A stretch of DNA of 64,000 nt from Duganella sp. Root1480D1 (GCF_001427305.1 NZ_LMFZ01000008.1:423-64422); one strand, 5' to 3'. Counted from the first letter of the stretch, positions 46,182-54,402 are shown. Made by a program: numbers and translations. Notes: a model not told the origin generated them from the sequence alone.

Positions 46182-46895
46182 ATGGCAAACATTCTCGTAG
46201 TTGATGATGAAATGGGGATCCGGGAGCTGCTCTCGGAAATCCTGGGCGACGAAGGTCATGCGGTGACGCTGGCGGAGAACGCCCAACAGGCGCGGCAGGC
46301 CCGCGCTGCCGGGGCACCCGACCTGGTCCTGCTCGACATCTGGATGCCGGACACGGACGGCGTGACGCTGCTCAAGGAATGGCAGCGCGATGGCTTGCTG
46401 ACCATGCCGGTCATCATGATGTCCGGTCACGCGACCATTGATACCGCGGTGGAGGCAACCCGCATCGGCGCCATGAATTTCCTGGAAAAGCCGATTGCGA
46501 TGCAAAAGCTGCTGAAAGCGGTGCAGGCTGGCCTGAGCCGAGCGCAGGAAGCGGTGCGAGCGCCGGTGCTGGCGAGCCGCCCGGTCATGCCGGCGCCGGT
46601 CGAGGAAACCAGCTTTGGCCAGGCGCAGGTGACGCAGCAGCCAGTGGCCCACAACCTGGGCATGGCGCGCGCCGTCAACGGCGACAACCCGATCTTCAAC
46701 CTGTCGTTCGACTTGCCGCTGCGCGAAGCACGCGACGCGTTCGAGCGCATGTACTTCGAACACCACCTGGGCCGAGAAGGCGGCAGCATGACCCGCGTGG
46801 CCGAGAAGACCGGACTGGAACGCACCCACCTGTACCGCAAGCTGAAGCAACTGGGCGTAGAGCCCGGCAAGCTGTCCAAAAAGAACCAGGCTTGA
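46182..46895 (+). CDS. NtrX-like response regulator lacking the AAA+ domain
   Basis: 237 residues. Receiver domain (1-120) with acidic pair Asp8/Asp9, phosphorylatable Asp52 (LVLLDIWMPD), Ser/Thr in MMSGHAT and Lys in FLEKP. A linker of about 60 residues follows, then a Fis-type helix-turn-helix (about 185-230; FERMYFEHHLGREGGSMTRVAEKTGLERTHLYRKLKQLG). The central sigma-54-interacting AAA+ module (GAFTGA, Walker A) of NtrX is absent, so it cannot open sigma-54 promoters itself. It lies 100 bp after the kinase gene. Confidence 0.87.
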   Translation: MANILVVDDEMGIRELLSEILGDEGHAVTLAENAQQARQARAAGAPDLVLLDIWMPDTDGVTLLKEWQRDGLLTMPVIMMSGHATIDTAVEATRIGAMNFLEKPIAMQKLLKAVQAGLSRAQEAVRAPVLASRPVMPAPVEETSFGQAQVTQQPVAHNLGMARAVNGDNPIFNLSFDLPLREARDAFERMYFEHHLGREGGSMTRVAEKTGLERTHLYRKLKQLGVEPGKLSKKNQA

Positions 46896-47260
46896 TTCCT
46901 ACCATCCTGGTCACAGGCCCAACGGCCGCAGCGCGTGAGAACGCGATTGCGGCCGTTTTGTCGCCTGGCGTATCCACGGCCATCATCCTGGAAGGTTTGG
47001 CCGACGGTAATTCTCCTTTGGTGTATGATGAAAGTGACCCGACGGTATGGCAGCCGCAGGTTCACCGCATTGCCCCCGGTTGCCTATGCTGCGCCGGTAA
47101 TCTTGTCTTACGTGTTACATTGAATCGTCTCTTGCGCCGTCCCCCGGCGCAGCTCTTTATCAGCCTGGCGAATGCCACTCACGTGGATAGCCTGCGCGCC
47201 ATGCTTGCCACGGCCCCTTACGACGCCCTGCTGCGCCTGGAGCCGGTACTGAACGCTTGA
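46892..47260 (+). CDS. small G3E/CobW-like protein, degenerate P-loop
   Basis: 122 residues, TTG start overlapping the stop of the response-regulator gene (TTGA). It begins ILVTGPTAAARENAI, where a G3E GTPase would have GxxGxGKT, and continues with PGCLCCAGNLVLRVTLNRLL, the GCxCC region of CobW/UreG-like metallochaperones. The protein ends soon after, so only the N-terminal third of a CobW-type protein is left and GTP binding is doubtful. It could be a conserved small protein or a decayed gene. The cysteine motif remains intact. Confidence 0.6.
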   Translation: MIPTILVTGPTAAARENAIAAVLSPGVSTAIILEGLADGNSPLVYDESDPTVWQPQVHRIAPGCLCCAGNLVLRVTLNRLLRRPPAQLFISLANATHVDSLRAMLATAPYDALLRLEPVLNA

Positions 47261-47314
47261 AAATGGCCAGGACAGCCCCATCTCGGTTTGGAAACGAAAC
47301 GTGAAGGAAGCCAT

Positions 47315-47572
47315 ATGAACCTCATTTACAACAGCGAGCAATACAGTGTTGTCGAATTTGGCGCAGATCGCAGCCTGGAAGCTTTGCGCTTCGGCGGCTA
47401 TGAGATTGTCGACAAAGGCGGCAAGCGCGAAATCTTCATTGCCGGGGTCATGGCGCAGAACTTCCGCCGCGACGTTAACGAATTGATCGCCAGTGAGCCC
47501 ACCATCGAGGAGATCGATGATTTCCTGGGCAACTACGAAGCACTGATGAGTCAACCAGTGCTGCTGCACTAA
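47315..47572 (+). CDS. DUF3567 family protein
   Basis: 85 residues from ATG 47315 with GAAGGAAG upstream. NLIYNSEQYSVVEFG, GGYEIVDKGGKREIFIAGVMAQNFRRDVNELI and PTIEEIDDFLGNYEALMSQPVLLH match the DUF3567 family, which occurs almost only in betaproteobacteria. Function unknown. Followed by two hairpins and a terminator. Confidence 0.88.
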   Translation: MNLIYNSEQYSVVEFGADRSLEALRFGGYEIVDKGGKREIFIAGVMAQNFRRDVNELIASEPTIEEIDDFLGNYEALMSQPVLLH

Positions 47573-47615
47573 GTTCTTTTGCATCCTTCCGTGGAGCGCT
47601 CTCTTGCTCCACCGT

Positions 47616-47643
47616 GGGCAGCCATGTCGGCGCTGCCCGTTTT
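47616..47643 (+). terminator. rho-independent terminator behind DUF3567
   Basis: GGGCAGC...GCTGCCC stem with GTTTT after it. A second perfect 7-bp stem GTGGAGC/GCTCCAC lies just before, at 47591-47612. Confidence 0.7.
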
Positions 47644-47735
47644 CCTGGCCGCTCCGGCGCTGAAGTTGTTCTAAGCTTGTTTAGCTGGCATAGTTGCGCT
47701 TTATAAAAAATGCTAACCAGGTGGCGCATTCGCAT

Positions 47736-47804
47736 ATGAACGATACCTTCGAAGCACGTCTTGCCGAACTCGAAGAGAACGCAAAGACCCCGAAGCATAG
47801 CTAG
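47736..47804 (+). pseudogene. slyX: possible slyX fragment (22 codons)
   Basis: A 22-codon reading frame MNDTFEARLAELEENAKT ends at TAG 47802-47804. Its start is like the N-terminus of SlyX, a coiled-coil protein of about 70 residues (xxEARLAELE), but the heptad helix and the C-terminal QQQxIxxL part are missing. No continuation is seen in the other frames downstream, which enter the next gene. It may be a remnant, or a short chance ORF. Confidence 0.4.
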
Positions 47805-47812
47805 GCCGAGAT

Positions 47813-48688
47813 ATGCCTCAAGTACTATTGCGCCGTTTATTCTTGTTCGTCAGTCTTTTGACGCTGGCATTGGCGGCAGATGCCGTTGAGTCGAGCTATC
47901 CGCGCGACCTTATGCAGTGGAAGGAAATCGGCATCCCGCCAAACGCTGACCAAGCTGCCAGGGCGATTTGGGACTATGCAGCCAACTACTCGACGCATGA
48001 GTGGCGTGTCTATGTCGAAGACGGAAAGGTTAGCGCCAGGCTGGTTTCCCCGGTGCGGCAGGAGAAAGGGGACCGTCCTCCATTTACTCCCAAGGGCTTC
48101 CAATTCGGCCGAGGGGATGCGTTCAAGCGCGTGGACGACGGCTGGCTCGTTGGTTTCAATCGCGGCGAATTCGGTGCCTCGCTTTACTGGTTCAGTGCCG
48201 ATGGCAATCGCAATTACAAGATCTCCGAACATCAGGTGGTCGACTTCATTACGCTGCCGGGTGGCGTGTATGCCATCGAAGGCTTGGCGCATTTGGGCAT
48301 GAGCGGCGGTTCTGTCATTCGAATTGCGCGGGAGCCGTGGCACCTTCAATGGACGGCAAATCCAGTCACCAAACTTCCCTTTGCGCCTTATGCCGTTGCA
48401 GTGCGCAGCGATAATTCAATGCTGGTTACGCTTTCCGATGCACTTGTTTCCGTTGATACGAATGGCGATGTGGTGAGCCTGCTGGATGAGGTGCCATGGG
48501 GCGGCCTTTATCCGAATTCTTCGGTGCTTTCCAGCGATGGCCAGAAACTGTTCATAGGCATGCGCCAGTTTGTTGGAGAGTTCGATATCCAAGCCAGGAC
48601 ATTGCGGCTTCTCGTTCCTTCGGATGCATTCCTCAACAAGCTGCCCAAAGACCAGGAACGCCAAATTTACAAACAGTACAACCGATAA
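47813..48688 (+). CDS. exported protein of unknown function, beta-propeller-like
   Basis: 291 residues. A signal peptide (LFVSLLTLALAADA) is followed by about five repeating blade-like units with aromatic/Gly-rich strands (FKRVDDGWLVGFNRGEFGASLYWFSADGN, GGVYAIEGLAHLGMSGGSVIRIAREPWHL, ALVSVDTNGDVVSLLDEVPWGG, SSDGQKLFIGMRQFVGEFDIQ). The pattern suggests a WD/NHL-like beta-propeller, but no named family is recognised. It begins a run of plus-strand genes lying 2-30 bp apart. Confidence 0.65.
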   Translation: MPQVLLRRLFLFVSLLTLALAADAVESSYPRDLMQWKEIGIPPNADQAARAIWDYAANYSTHEWRVYVEDGKVSARLVSPVRQEKGDRPPFTPKGFQFGRGDAFKRVDDGWLVGFNRGEFGASLYWFSADGNRNYKISEHQVVDFITLPGGVYAIEGLAHLGMSGGSVIRIAREPWHLQWTANPVTKLPFAPYAVAVRSDNSMLVTLSDALVSVDTNGDVVSLLDEVPWGGLYPNSSVLSSDGQKLFIGMRQFVGEFDIQARTLRLLVPSDAFLNKLPKDQERQIYKQYNR

Positions 48689-48690
48689 CC

Positions 48691-49080
48691 ATGCCCGCCA
48701 TTGGATTCAGTCATTACAACTTGCGCGCGCCGCGAGCGCTGCTCGACGAACTGCGCGATTTTTATTGCGATGTGGTCGGGCTGACCGTTGGCCATCGGCC
48801 GCCATTCCGAAGCTTTGGCTATTGGCTCTATGCCGGCGAACACGCTGTACTGCACTTGTCCGAGGCAGGACCCGATGAAAATCGGCCGGCAAAGCCTGCA
48901 GGGACGTTTGACCATGCGGCCTTTCGCTGCACCGATCGTGATGCCTATGAGCGCAAGCTATCTGCGCGCGGCATCAAGTATCGCGTGGCCCTTGTGCCGG
49001 CAACGCAGCAGCTTCAAATTTTCCTTGCCGATCCGGCAGGCAACGGCATTGAACTCAATTTCGAAAATCAGGAAATCTAA
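48691..49080 (+). CDS. VOC superfamily (glyoxalase/dioxygenase fold) protein
   Basis: 129 residues from ATG 48691, 2 bp after the previous stop. GFSHYNLRAPRALLDELRDFYCDVVGLTVG is the first beta-alpha-beta-beta unit; DHAAFRCTDRDAYERKLSARGIKYR and LQIFLADPAGNGIELNFE form the second. His in FSHYN, His in HLSE and Glu in IELNF are candidate metal ligands. The substrate is unknown. Confidence 0.85.
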   Translation: MPAIGFSHYNLRAPRALLDELRDFYCDVVGLTVGHRPPFRSFGYWLYAGEHAVLHLSEAGPDENRPAKPAGTFDHAAFRCTDRDAYERKLSARGIKYRVALVPATQQLQIFLADPAGNGIELNFENQEI

Positions 49081-49087
49081 ACTAACA

Positions 49088-49597
49088 ATGACGACACGAT
49101 TCACCGTATTCGCGCTGCTGTTTGCCGCGCTCTCGGCCCCGACTGCAGGCGCCGAAACGCCGATCAAGAAAGCGGAACGTGACGATATTTTCATGGTCCC
49201 CACTGCAGATCCTGCGATGGAAAGGGCGTTTGGCAAGGCTCGTTCGACCCTGGACAATTTTCTTCGCATGGCTTCTTCTCCGGCTCCAGGCACTTCGGAT
49301 TATTCCGTGAAAGTCGCAGTGACCGATGGGAAAAATACCGAGTACTTCTGGGTTCGCGACTTTGAGCGGAAGGGCGAAAAATTCGCAGGCACGCTGGCTA
49401 ATGAACCGCGGATGGTGAAAAAATTCAAGAACGGCCAGCGGTTTGACTTCTCGCGGAATCTGATCGTTGACTGGACATATATTGATGCGTCGAAGCGGAA
49501 GACGTTTGGCAACTTCACTGCATGTGCGCTGCTGACCAGGGAGCCTCCTCAAGAGGCCCGGAAGTTCAGGGAGCAGTTCGGGCTGGACTGCGACTGA
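49088..49597 (+). CDS. DUF2314 family exported protein
   Basis: 169 residues from ATG 49088. Signal peptide to about residue 22 (FTVFALLFAALSAPTAGA), then a domain with YSVKVAVTDGKNTEYFWVRDFERKGEKFAGTLANEP and NGQRFDFSRNLIVDWTYID, the DUF2314 (YegJ-like) pattern. Function unknown. Lies between the VOC and GST genes, same strand. Confidence 0.8.
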   Translation: MTTRFTVFALLFAALSAPTAGAETPIKKAERDDIFMVPTADPAMERAFGKARSTLDNFLRMASSPAPGTSDYSVKVAVTDGKNTEYFWVRDFERKGEKFAGTLANEPRMVKKFKNGQRFDFSRNLIVDWTYIDASKRKTFGNFTACALLTREPPQEARKFREQFGLDCD

Positions 49598-49610
49598 CTC
49601 TCACGACGAG

Positions 49611-50255
49611 ATGGCCCGCAAACAGGAATTCGTTTTGTATGGGGCTGCGGCTTCCGGCTCAGTCGCCGTCGAAGCGGCTCTCACGCTGCTGGGCATTCCA
49701 TTCCAGTTGATTGAGGGTGAAACATGGTCGTCGAAAGCGGCGCGTGAGCGCGTCGGCGGCCAGAACCCGATGCGGCAGGTACCTACGTTGGTGATGCCGA
49801 ATGGCGAAACCATCACTGAGAGCGCAGCCATCCTGATCTGGCTGGCCGACTTGCATCCTGCTGCACAGTTGGCGCCGGCAATCGGCGATCCAGCACGGGC
49901 TCAGTTCCTGCGCTGGATGTTTTTCGTCTCTTCAGCAATTTATTCGCTACACTGGATCAAGCCGGACGTGAGCCGGATTGGGGCGCCAGAAGGTTCACGG
50001 AATAATGTAGTAGACGCAGTCCATGCGCGCATCGCGTTCTGCTGGCGCACCATGGATGCGCAGCTTAAACCGTCAAAGTACTTGTTGGGCGATGCGCTGA
50101 GCGTACTCGACCTTTACGTGGCGGTCATCTCCCGTTTCGGTCCTTGGCGTGAGCGGTTCTGCCAGGAGGCCCCGAACATGATGCCGGCGATCATTCGCGT
50201 TGACGAAGATCCCCGTCTGAAAAGCCTTTGGGAGCGGAGGTTCCCGTCCGGTTAA
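49611..50255 (+). CDS. glutathione S-transferase family protein
   Basis: 214 residues. The N-terminal thioredoxin-like domain shows FVLYGAAASGSVAVEAALTLLGIPFQL (catalytic Ser near 15-17), GQNPMRQVPTLVMPNGETITESAAILIWLADLHP (cis-Pro near 57, Glu-Ser near 67-68), followed by an all-helical C-terminal domain. It probably conjugates or reduces with glutathione; substrate unknown. Confidence 0.9.
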   Translation: MARKQEFVLYGAAASGSVAVEAALTLLGIPFQLIEGETWSSKAARERVGGQNPMRQVPTLVMPNGETITESAAILIWLADLHPAAQLAPAIGDPARAQFLRWMFFVSSAIYSLHWIKPDVSRIGAPEGSRNNVVDAVHARIAFCWRTMDAQLKPSKYLLGDALSVLDLYVAVISRFGPWRERFCQEAPNMMPAIIRVDEDPRLKSLWERRFPSG

Positions 50256-50264
50256 GGAGGAGCT

Positions 50265-50648
50265 TTGAAGCGTACCTGGACAATCATCGGCGTCGCCGAC
50301 GTCGCACACAGCTTTAACTGGTATCAGGCCTTGTTTGGCCAGCCCAAGTCCGCGCCGGCCCATGAGTTCTTCGGGCAGGTCCTGGATGGAGACGGGACGG
50401 TCCTTCTCTGTCTTCACCAATGGGGATCGCACGATCATCCCTCGCTGGCGAGCCCCGGCGATTCGCAGCCCGGCAATGGATTGTTGCTGTTCTTCCGCGT
50501 GGACGATTTCGACGCGGCACTGGTCAGGGCGCGCGGGCTCGTGTCAAGCCTTGAAGAAGAGCCGAGCGTTAATCCCAGTACCGGCACGCGGGAATTCGCA
50601 CTTCGCGATCCGGATGGCTATTACGTGATGGTGAGCGCATGGGACTGA
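50265..50648 (+). CDS. VOC superfamily protein (bleomycin-resistance/glyoxalase fold)
   Basis: 127 residues with a TTG start at 50265 preceded by a perfect AAGGAGG 6 nt upstream, which decides the start. WTIIGVADVAHSFNWYQALFG and FFRVDDFDAALVRARGLVSSLEEEPSVNPSTGTREFALRDPDGYYVMVSA are the two VOC modules. No drug-resistance role is implied. Its end overlaps the next start by 10 bp. Confidence 0.85.
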   Translation: MKRTWTIIGVADVAHSFNWYQALFGQPKSAPAHEFFGQVLDGDGTVLLCLHQWGSHDHPSLASPGDSQPGNGLLLFFRVDDFDAALVRARGLVSSLEEEPSVNPSTGTREFALRDPDGYYVMVSAWD

Positions 50649-51604
50649 AAACCAGGTTGACGGAGAAGCTCGGGATCGAGCATCCGATCCTGCTGGCACC
50701 GATGGGAGTCATGGCCGGCGGCCGGCTGGCTGCTGCCGTGACGAAGGCTGGTGGGCTGGGCATCATCGGTGCCGGTTACGGCGACGCGGAATGGATCGAA
50801 AAACAGTTCGCGGCTGCAGATGGCACGCGTGTTGGCTGCGGCTTCATCACCTGGTCGATGGCGCGCGATCCGGGACTGCTTGGGCAGGTGCTGGCGAAGC
50901 GGCCGGCAGCGCTGATGCTGTCATTCGGCGCGCTGGAACCGCATGCTTCGGCCATCAAGGCGCATGGCGTGCCCTTGATCTGCCAGGTGCAGGGTATGAA
51001 GTATTTGCGCGAAGCTGTCGATGCGGGCGCAGACATCATCGTTGCGCAAGGCTGCGAGGCGGGAGGCCACAGTGGTCACCGCGGCTTGTTCACGCTGGTG
51101 CCGGAAGCAGCCGATTACCTGGCCAAACATTCACCGGATACCGTGCTGGTGGCGGCCGGCGGCGTCGGCGACGGCCGCGGGCTGGCTGCGGCGCTGATGC
51201 TCGGCGCCGACGGCGTGCTGGTCGGCACCCGCTTCATCGCCGCCGTCGAATCGGAAGCGCCGCAAGGCTTCCGCCAAGCGATCATCGACGCAGATGGCGA
51301 CTCCACGATGAAGTCCAACTCGGTCGACGTGGTGCGCAAGCGCTACTGGCCTAATTCGGAATTCGTCGTTCGCGTCTTGAAGAACAATTTTGTCGCAGCA
51401 TGGCATGGACGCGAGCGCGAACTGGAAAAGTCGCTCGATGTCGAGTTCGAACGTTTCCTGGATGCCTTCAAGGCAGGTGATGCCTGCAATGCCGGTGTGC
51501 TGATGGGCGAGATCTCGGGCATCATCCAGGACGCGCCGCCAGCCGCGGAAATTGTCAGCAAAATGATAGCCCAGGCCTGTGAGCTATTGGGCCGGAACGA
51601 TTAA
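50639..51604 (+). CDS. nitronate monooxygenase / 2-nitropropane dioxygenase family
   Basis: 321 residues, TIM-barrel FMN enzyme. RLTEKLGIEHPILLAPMGVMAGGRLAAAVTKAGGLGIIG at the start, CQVQGMKYLREAVDAGADIIVAQGCEAGGHSGHRG (FMN phosphate loop, about 115-148), VLVAAGGVGDGRGLAAALMLGADGVLVGTRFIA. It oxidises propionate-3-nitronate and similar alkyl nitronates. Overlaps the VOC gene; possibly a small detoxification operon with GST and VOC proteins. Confidence 0.88.
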   Translation: MGLKTRLTEKLGIEHPILLAPMGVMAGGRLAAAVTKAGGLGIIGAGYGDAEWIEKQFAAADGTRVGCGFITWSMARDPGLLGQVLAKRPAALMLSFGALEPHASAIKAHGVPLICQVQGMKYLREAVDAGADIIVAQGCEAGGHSGHRGLFTLVPEAADYLAKHSPDTVLVAAGGVGDGRGLAAALMLGADGVLVGTRFIAAVESEAPQGFRQAIIDADGDSTMKSNSVDVVRKRYWPNSEFVVRVLKNNFVAAWHGRERELEKSLDVEFERFLDAFKAGDACNAGVLMGEISGIIQDAPPAAEIVSKMIAQACELLGRND

Positions 51605-51605
51605 C

Positions 51606-52208
51606 ATGACGGACGCTTCCGCTCCTTCCGCCACCATGATTAAAGAACTCGAAGTGATCGTGAAACGGTTGCTAGTTGAAATCAGGAAGGACATCTCGTT
51701 CTTCGGGTCTTGCGGCGCACTGGTTGGATTGCTGATGCTTTGGCAGTTCAAGCTTAGCGTTCTCGGGCTCGCAAGCGGAAAAGCGTGGCCAATCGAGCTG
51801 TTCTCCGATTTCGTCTCCTTCAATGCATTCACGCTGGTTTTTATTGGACTGATCGTGATTTCCACGGCGGCGACGTTGTTACGTGAATTGGGCCTTCCGT
51901 TGCCCCGCCTTGAAGCTTCGGTTGCACATCTCGAAGAGCGCCTCTCGCAGTTAGCGAGCTCAATTATCTCCTTTACTCTTGGGTTGTCGGCATTGGCGCT
52001 TCTGCATGCTTTGCTCACCTTGGAGCAGGGTGGCCTTTGGCTCGCGGTCCTCGTGGTTATTTTCGATTGCGTCATCTTCGGCGGCTTTATTGCTGCGGCG
52101 GCCTTCGCGCGGCGCATTGCGCCGTTTGACAAGTGGAAAGCGTCGCTGTCAGCATTTGCCGCTGCACTGTTCTTTATTGGATGGCTTCTCGTCAATGGCG
52201 CGAGCTGA
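51606..52208 (+). CDS. membrane protein of unknown function
   Basis: 200 residues from ATG 51606, overlapping the end of the previous gene region by none (2 bp gap). Four predicted membrane helices: about 36-52, 68-90, 120-143 (SIISFTLGLSALALLHALLTL) and 147-170, plus one at the C-terminus (SLSAFAAALFFIGWLLV). A short helix between spans 2 and 3 is Leu/Glu-rich. No family recognised. Confidence 0.6.
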   Translation: MTDASAPSATMIKELEVIVKRLLVEIRKDISFFGSCGALVGLLMLWQFKLSVLGLASGKAWPIELFSDFVSFNAFTLVFIGLIVISTAATLLRELGLPLPRLEASVAHLEERLSQLASSIISFTLGLSALALLHALLTLEQGGLWLAVLVVIFDCVIFGGFIAAAAFARRIAPFDKWKASLSAFAAALFFIGWLLVNGAS

Positions 52209-52278
52209 ACTCACTGTCTCGCTGGTGGATGCTGGGCCTTGGCATTGCGAAGCGCCAGCAACCTGTTAAAGTTGAGGG

Positions 52279-53064
52279 ATGTGCCAATTATTAGCAATGA
52301 ACTGCAATGTCCCGACTGACATTGTGTTCAGTTTTACCGGCTTCGCCCTGCGCGGCGGGCAGACCGACACCCACCATGACGGCTGGGGCATCGCCTTTTT
52401 CGAAGGCGCCGGCGTGCGCCATTTTGTCGACCACCAGGCCGCCATCCACTCGCCGATCGCAGAGCTGATCAAGAACTATCCGATCAAGTCGAAGAACGTG
52501 ATCGCGCATATCCGCAAGGCTACGCAGGGCGAGGTCATGCTGGAGAACTGCCATCCTTTCGTGCGTGAGCTGTGGGGCCGCTACTGGGTGTTCGCCCACA
52601 ATGGCGACCTGAAAGAGTTTGCGCCGGTGCTGCACGGGCCCTTCCGCCCGGTCGGTACCACCGATAGCGAGCAAGCCTTCTGCCTGATCCTGCAGGAGTT
52701 GAGCGAGCGTTTCGGCGATACCTGCCCGCCGCTGCCCATGCTGCGCGCGCAGATCGAGAAGACCGTGCGCAGCATCGCCGGCCACGGCACTTTCAACATG
52801 ATGTTATCCGACGGCCGCGCGCTGTTCGCGCATTGCTCAACCCACTTGCATTACATCGTGCGCCAGTATCCCTTCGACACGGCCAAGCTGTCGGACGAAG
52901 ATGTGAGCGTGGATTTTTCCCAGGTCACCACGCCCAATGACCGCGTGGCAGTGATCGTCACCCAGCCATTAACTACCAATGAGCAATGGACTGCCTTCGC
53001 TCCAGGTGAGATGAAATGCTTTGTGGATGGCCTGCCGCAGAAACGGGACTTCGAGAAAATTTAA
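52279..53064 (+). CDS. class II glutamine amidotransferase (YafJ-like)
   Basis: 261 residues. The catalytic Cys2 stands directly after Met (MCQLLAMNCNVPTD), followed by RGGQTDTHHDGWGIAFFEG and HIRKATQGEVMLENCHPFVRELWGRYWVFAHNGDLKEF, the Ntn-hydrolase substrate site. Family length is about 255-270. Proposed to hydrolyse glutamine or a gamma-glutamyl compound; no synthase partner lies nearby. Confidence 0.88.
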   Translation: MCQLLAMNCNVPTDIVFSFTGFALRGGQTDTHHDGWGIAFFEGAGVRHFVDHQAAIHSPIAELIKNYPIKSKNVIAHIRKATQGEVMLENCHPFVRELWGRYWVFAHNGDLKEFAPVLHGPFRPVGTTDSEQAFCLILQELSERFGDTCPPLPMLRAQIEKTVRSIAGHGTFNMMLSDGRALFAHCSTHLHYIVRQYPFDTAKLSDEDVSVDFSQVTTPNDRVAVIVTQPLTTNEQWTAFAPGEMKCFVDGLPQKRDFEKI

Positions 53065-53118
53065 CAGACACCGGCAGGATTTGATGCCAAAATGGCAGGA
53101 CACGTCAGGAATTTCCCT

Positions 53119-54402
53119 ATGATCGACCTTTCCAGCAACGATGCGGCCTCCCAGAGCCTGAAAGTTCGGGAATTTTATCTGGGCCGGCAGCCGATCTTGG
53201 ACCGGAACCAGGCCTTGTTCGGTTACGAGTTGCTTTTTCGCAACGCTCCGGTTGGGCCGGCCAACATCAATACTTCAGCCCTTTCCGCAACCGCTGCGGT
53301 CGTCGCACACGCCGCGCAACTGGGCATGGAGCGCACGATTGGCGATGCCATCGGCTTCGTCAACGTGGATGCCGACGCGATCCTGAGCGATATCTTCGGC
53401 TTCCTGCCGCGTGAAAAGCTGGTGCTGGAAGTTAGCGCTGCCAATCCGCTGGCGCCCGAGGTGCTGTCGCGCATGTCCGAGCTGGTGAGCCACGGTTTCC
53501 GCTTCTCGCTGGACGACATCAATCCCGATTCGCCGCAACTGCCTGCGCTGATGCCGATGGTGGAATACGTCAAGCTGTCGATGCGCGACATGCCGCTGGA
53601 TGGCCTGGTCAAGCTGGCGCCGCGCTTCAAGCAGGATGGCAAGAAGCTGGTGGCCTGCAAGGTCGAGAACCGCGACGAATTCAAGAACTGCCTGGACCTG
53701 GGTTGCGATTACTTCCAGGGCTATTACTTCGCCAAGCCGGTCATCATGAGCGGCAAGAAGCTGTCGCCGTCGCAAATGGCGGTGATGGAGCTGATGACCC
53801 TCGTGACCTCGGATGCGGACAATCCCGAGATCGAACGCGCCATCAAGAAAGATGTATCGCTGGCGCTGAACCTGCTGCGACTGGTGAACACGCCGGCCGT
53901 CGGCGCGCGCCAGCGCATCGATTCCCTGAGCCAGGCAGTGCATATCCTGGGCCGGCGCCAGTTGCAGCGCTGGCTGCAGATCATGCTGTACGCGGAGCCG
54001 GGCAAGCGCGGTCATTCGATGACGCCTTTGCTGATGCTGGCTACTACGCGCGGCCGCCTGCTCGAACTGCTGGCCACCAAGCTGCGCCCGGCGCACCGCC
54101 ATGTTGCCGACATCGCCTTCACCGTTGGCATCATGTCGCTGATGGATACGCTGTTCGGCATCCCGATGCAGGAAATCCTGGCGCAGATTCCGATGGGCGA
54201 TGAGGTGGGCGAGGCGTTGATGTTCCGCGGCGGTTTCTTTGGCGACCTGCTCAAGCTGGCCGAGTGCATCGAGCGCCTGGAAGATATGGACACCCGCATC
54301 CTGCCAGCGCTGGCCGACCTCGCGATTTCGACCGAGGAGCTGGTGGAGCTGGAGATGTCGGCATTCGAATGGAGTGACAACGTGGTGCGATACGCCCTGT
54401 AG
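53119..54402 (+). CDS. EAL/HDOD domain protein, EAL probably inactive
   Basis: 427 residues from ATG 53119, 7 nt behind AGGAA; another ATG at 53092 has no good ribosome site. N-terminal EAL-like domain (about 20-205): the signature EAL stretch is FGYELLFRN, and the metal-binding and catalytic acidic pattern is mostly lost, so c-di-GMP hydrolysis is unlikely. The C-terminal HDOD domain (about 205-400) contains LALNLLRLVNTPAVGARQRIDSLSQAVHILGRRQLQRWL. This YuxH-type architecture is regulatory in signalling or motility. A strong terminator follows. Confidence 0.87.
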   Translation: MIDLSSNDAASQSLKVREFYLGRQPILDRNQALFGYELLFRNAPVGPANINTSALSATAAVVAHAAQLGMERTIGDAIGFVNVDADAILSDIFGFLPREKLVLEVSAANPLAPEVLSRMSELVSHGFRFSLDDINPDSPQLPALMPMVEYVKLSMRDMPLDGLVKLAPRFKQDGKKLVACKVENRDEFKNCLDLGCDYFQGYYFAKPVIMSGKKLSPSQMAVMELMTLVTSDADNPEIERAIKKDVSLALNLLRLVNTPAVGARQRIDSLSQAVHILGRRQLQRWLQIMLYAEPGKRGHSMTPLLMLATTRGRLLELLATKLRPAHRHVADIAFTVGIMSLMDTLFGIPMQEILAQIPMGDEVGEALMFRGGFFGDLLKLAECIERLEDMDTRILPALADLAISTEELVELEMSAFEWSDNVVRYAL

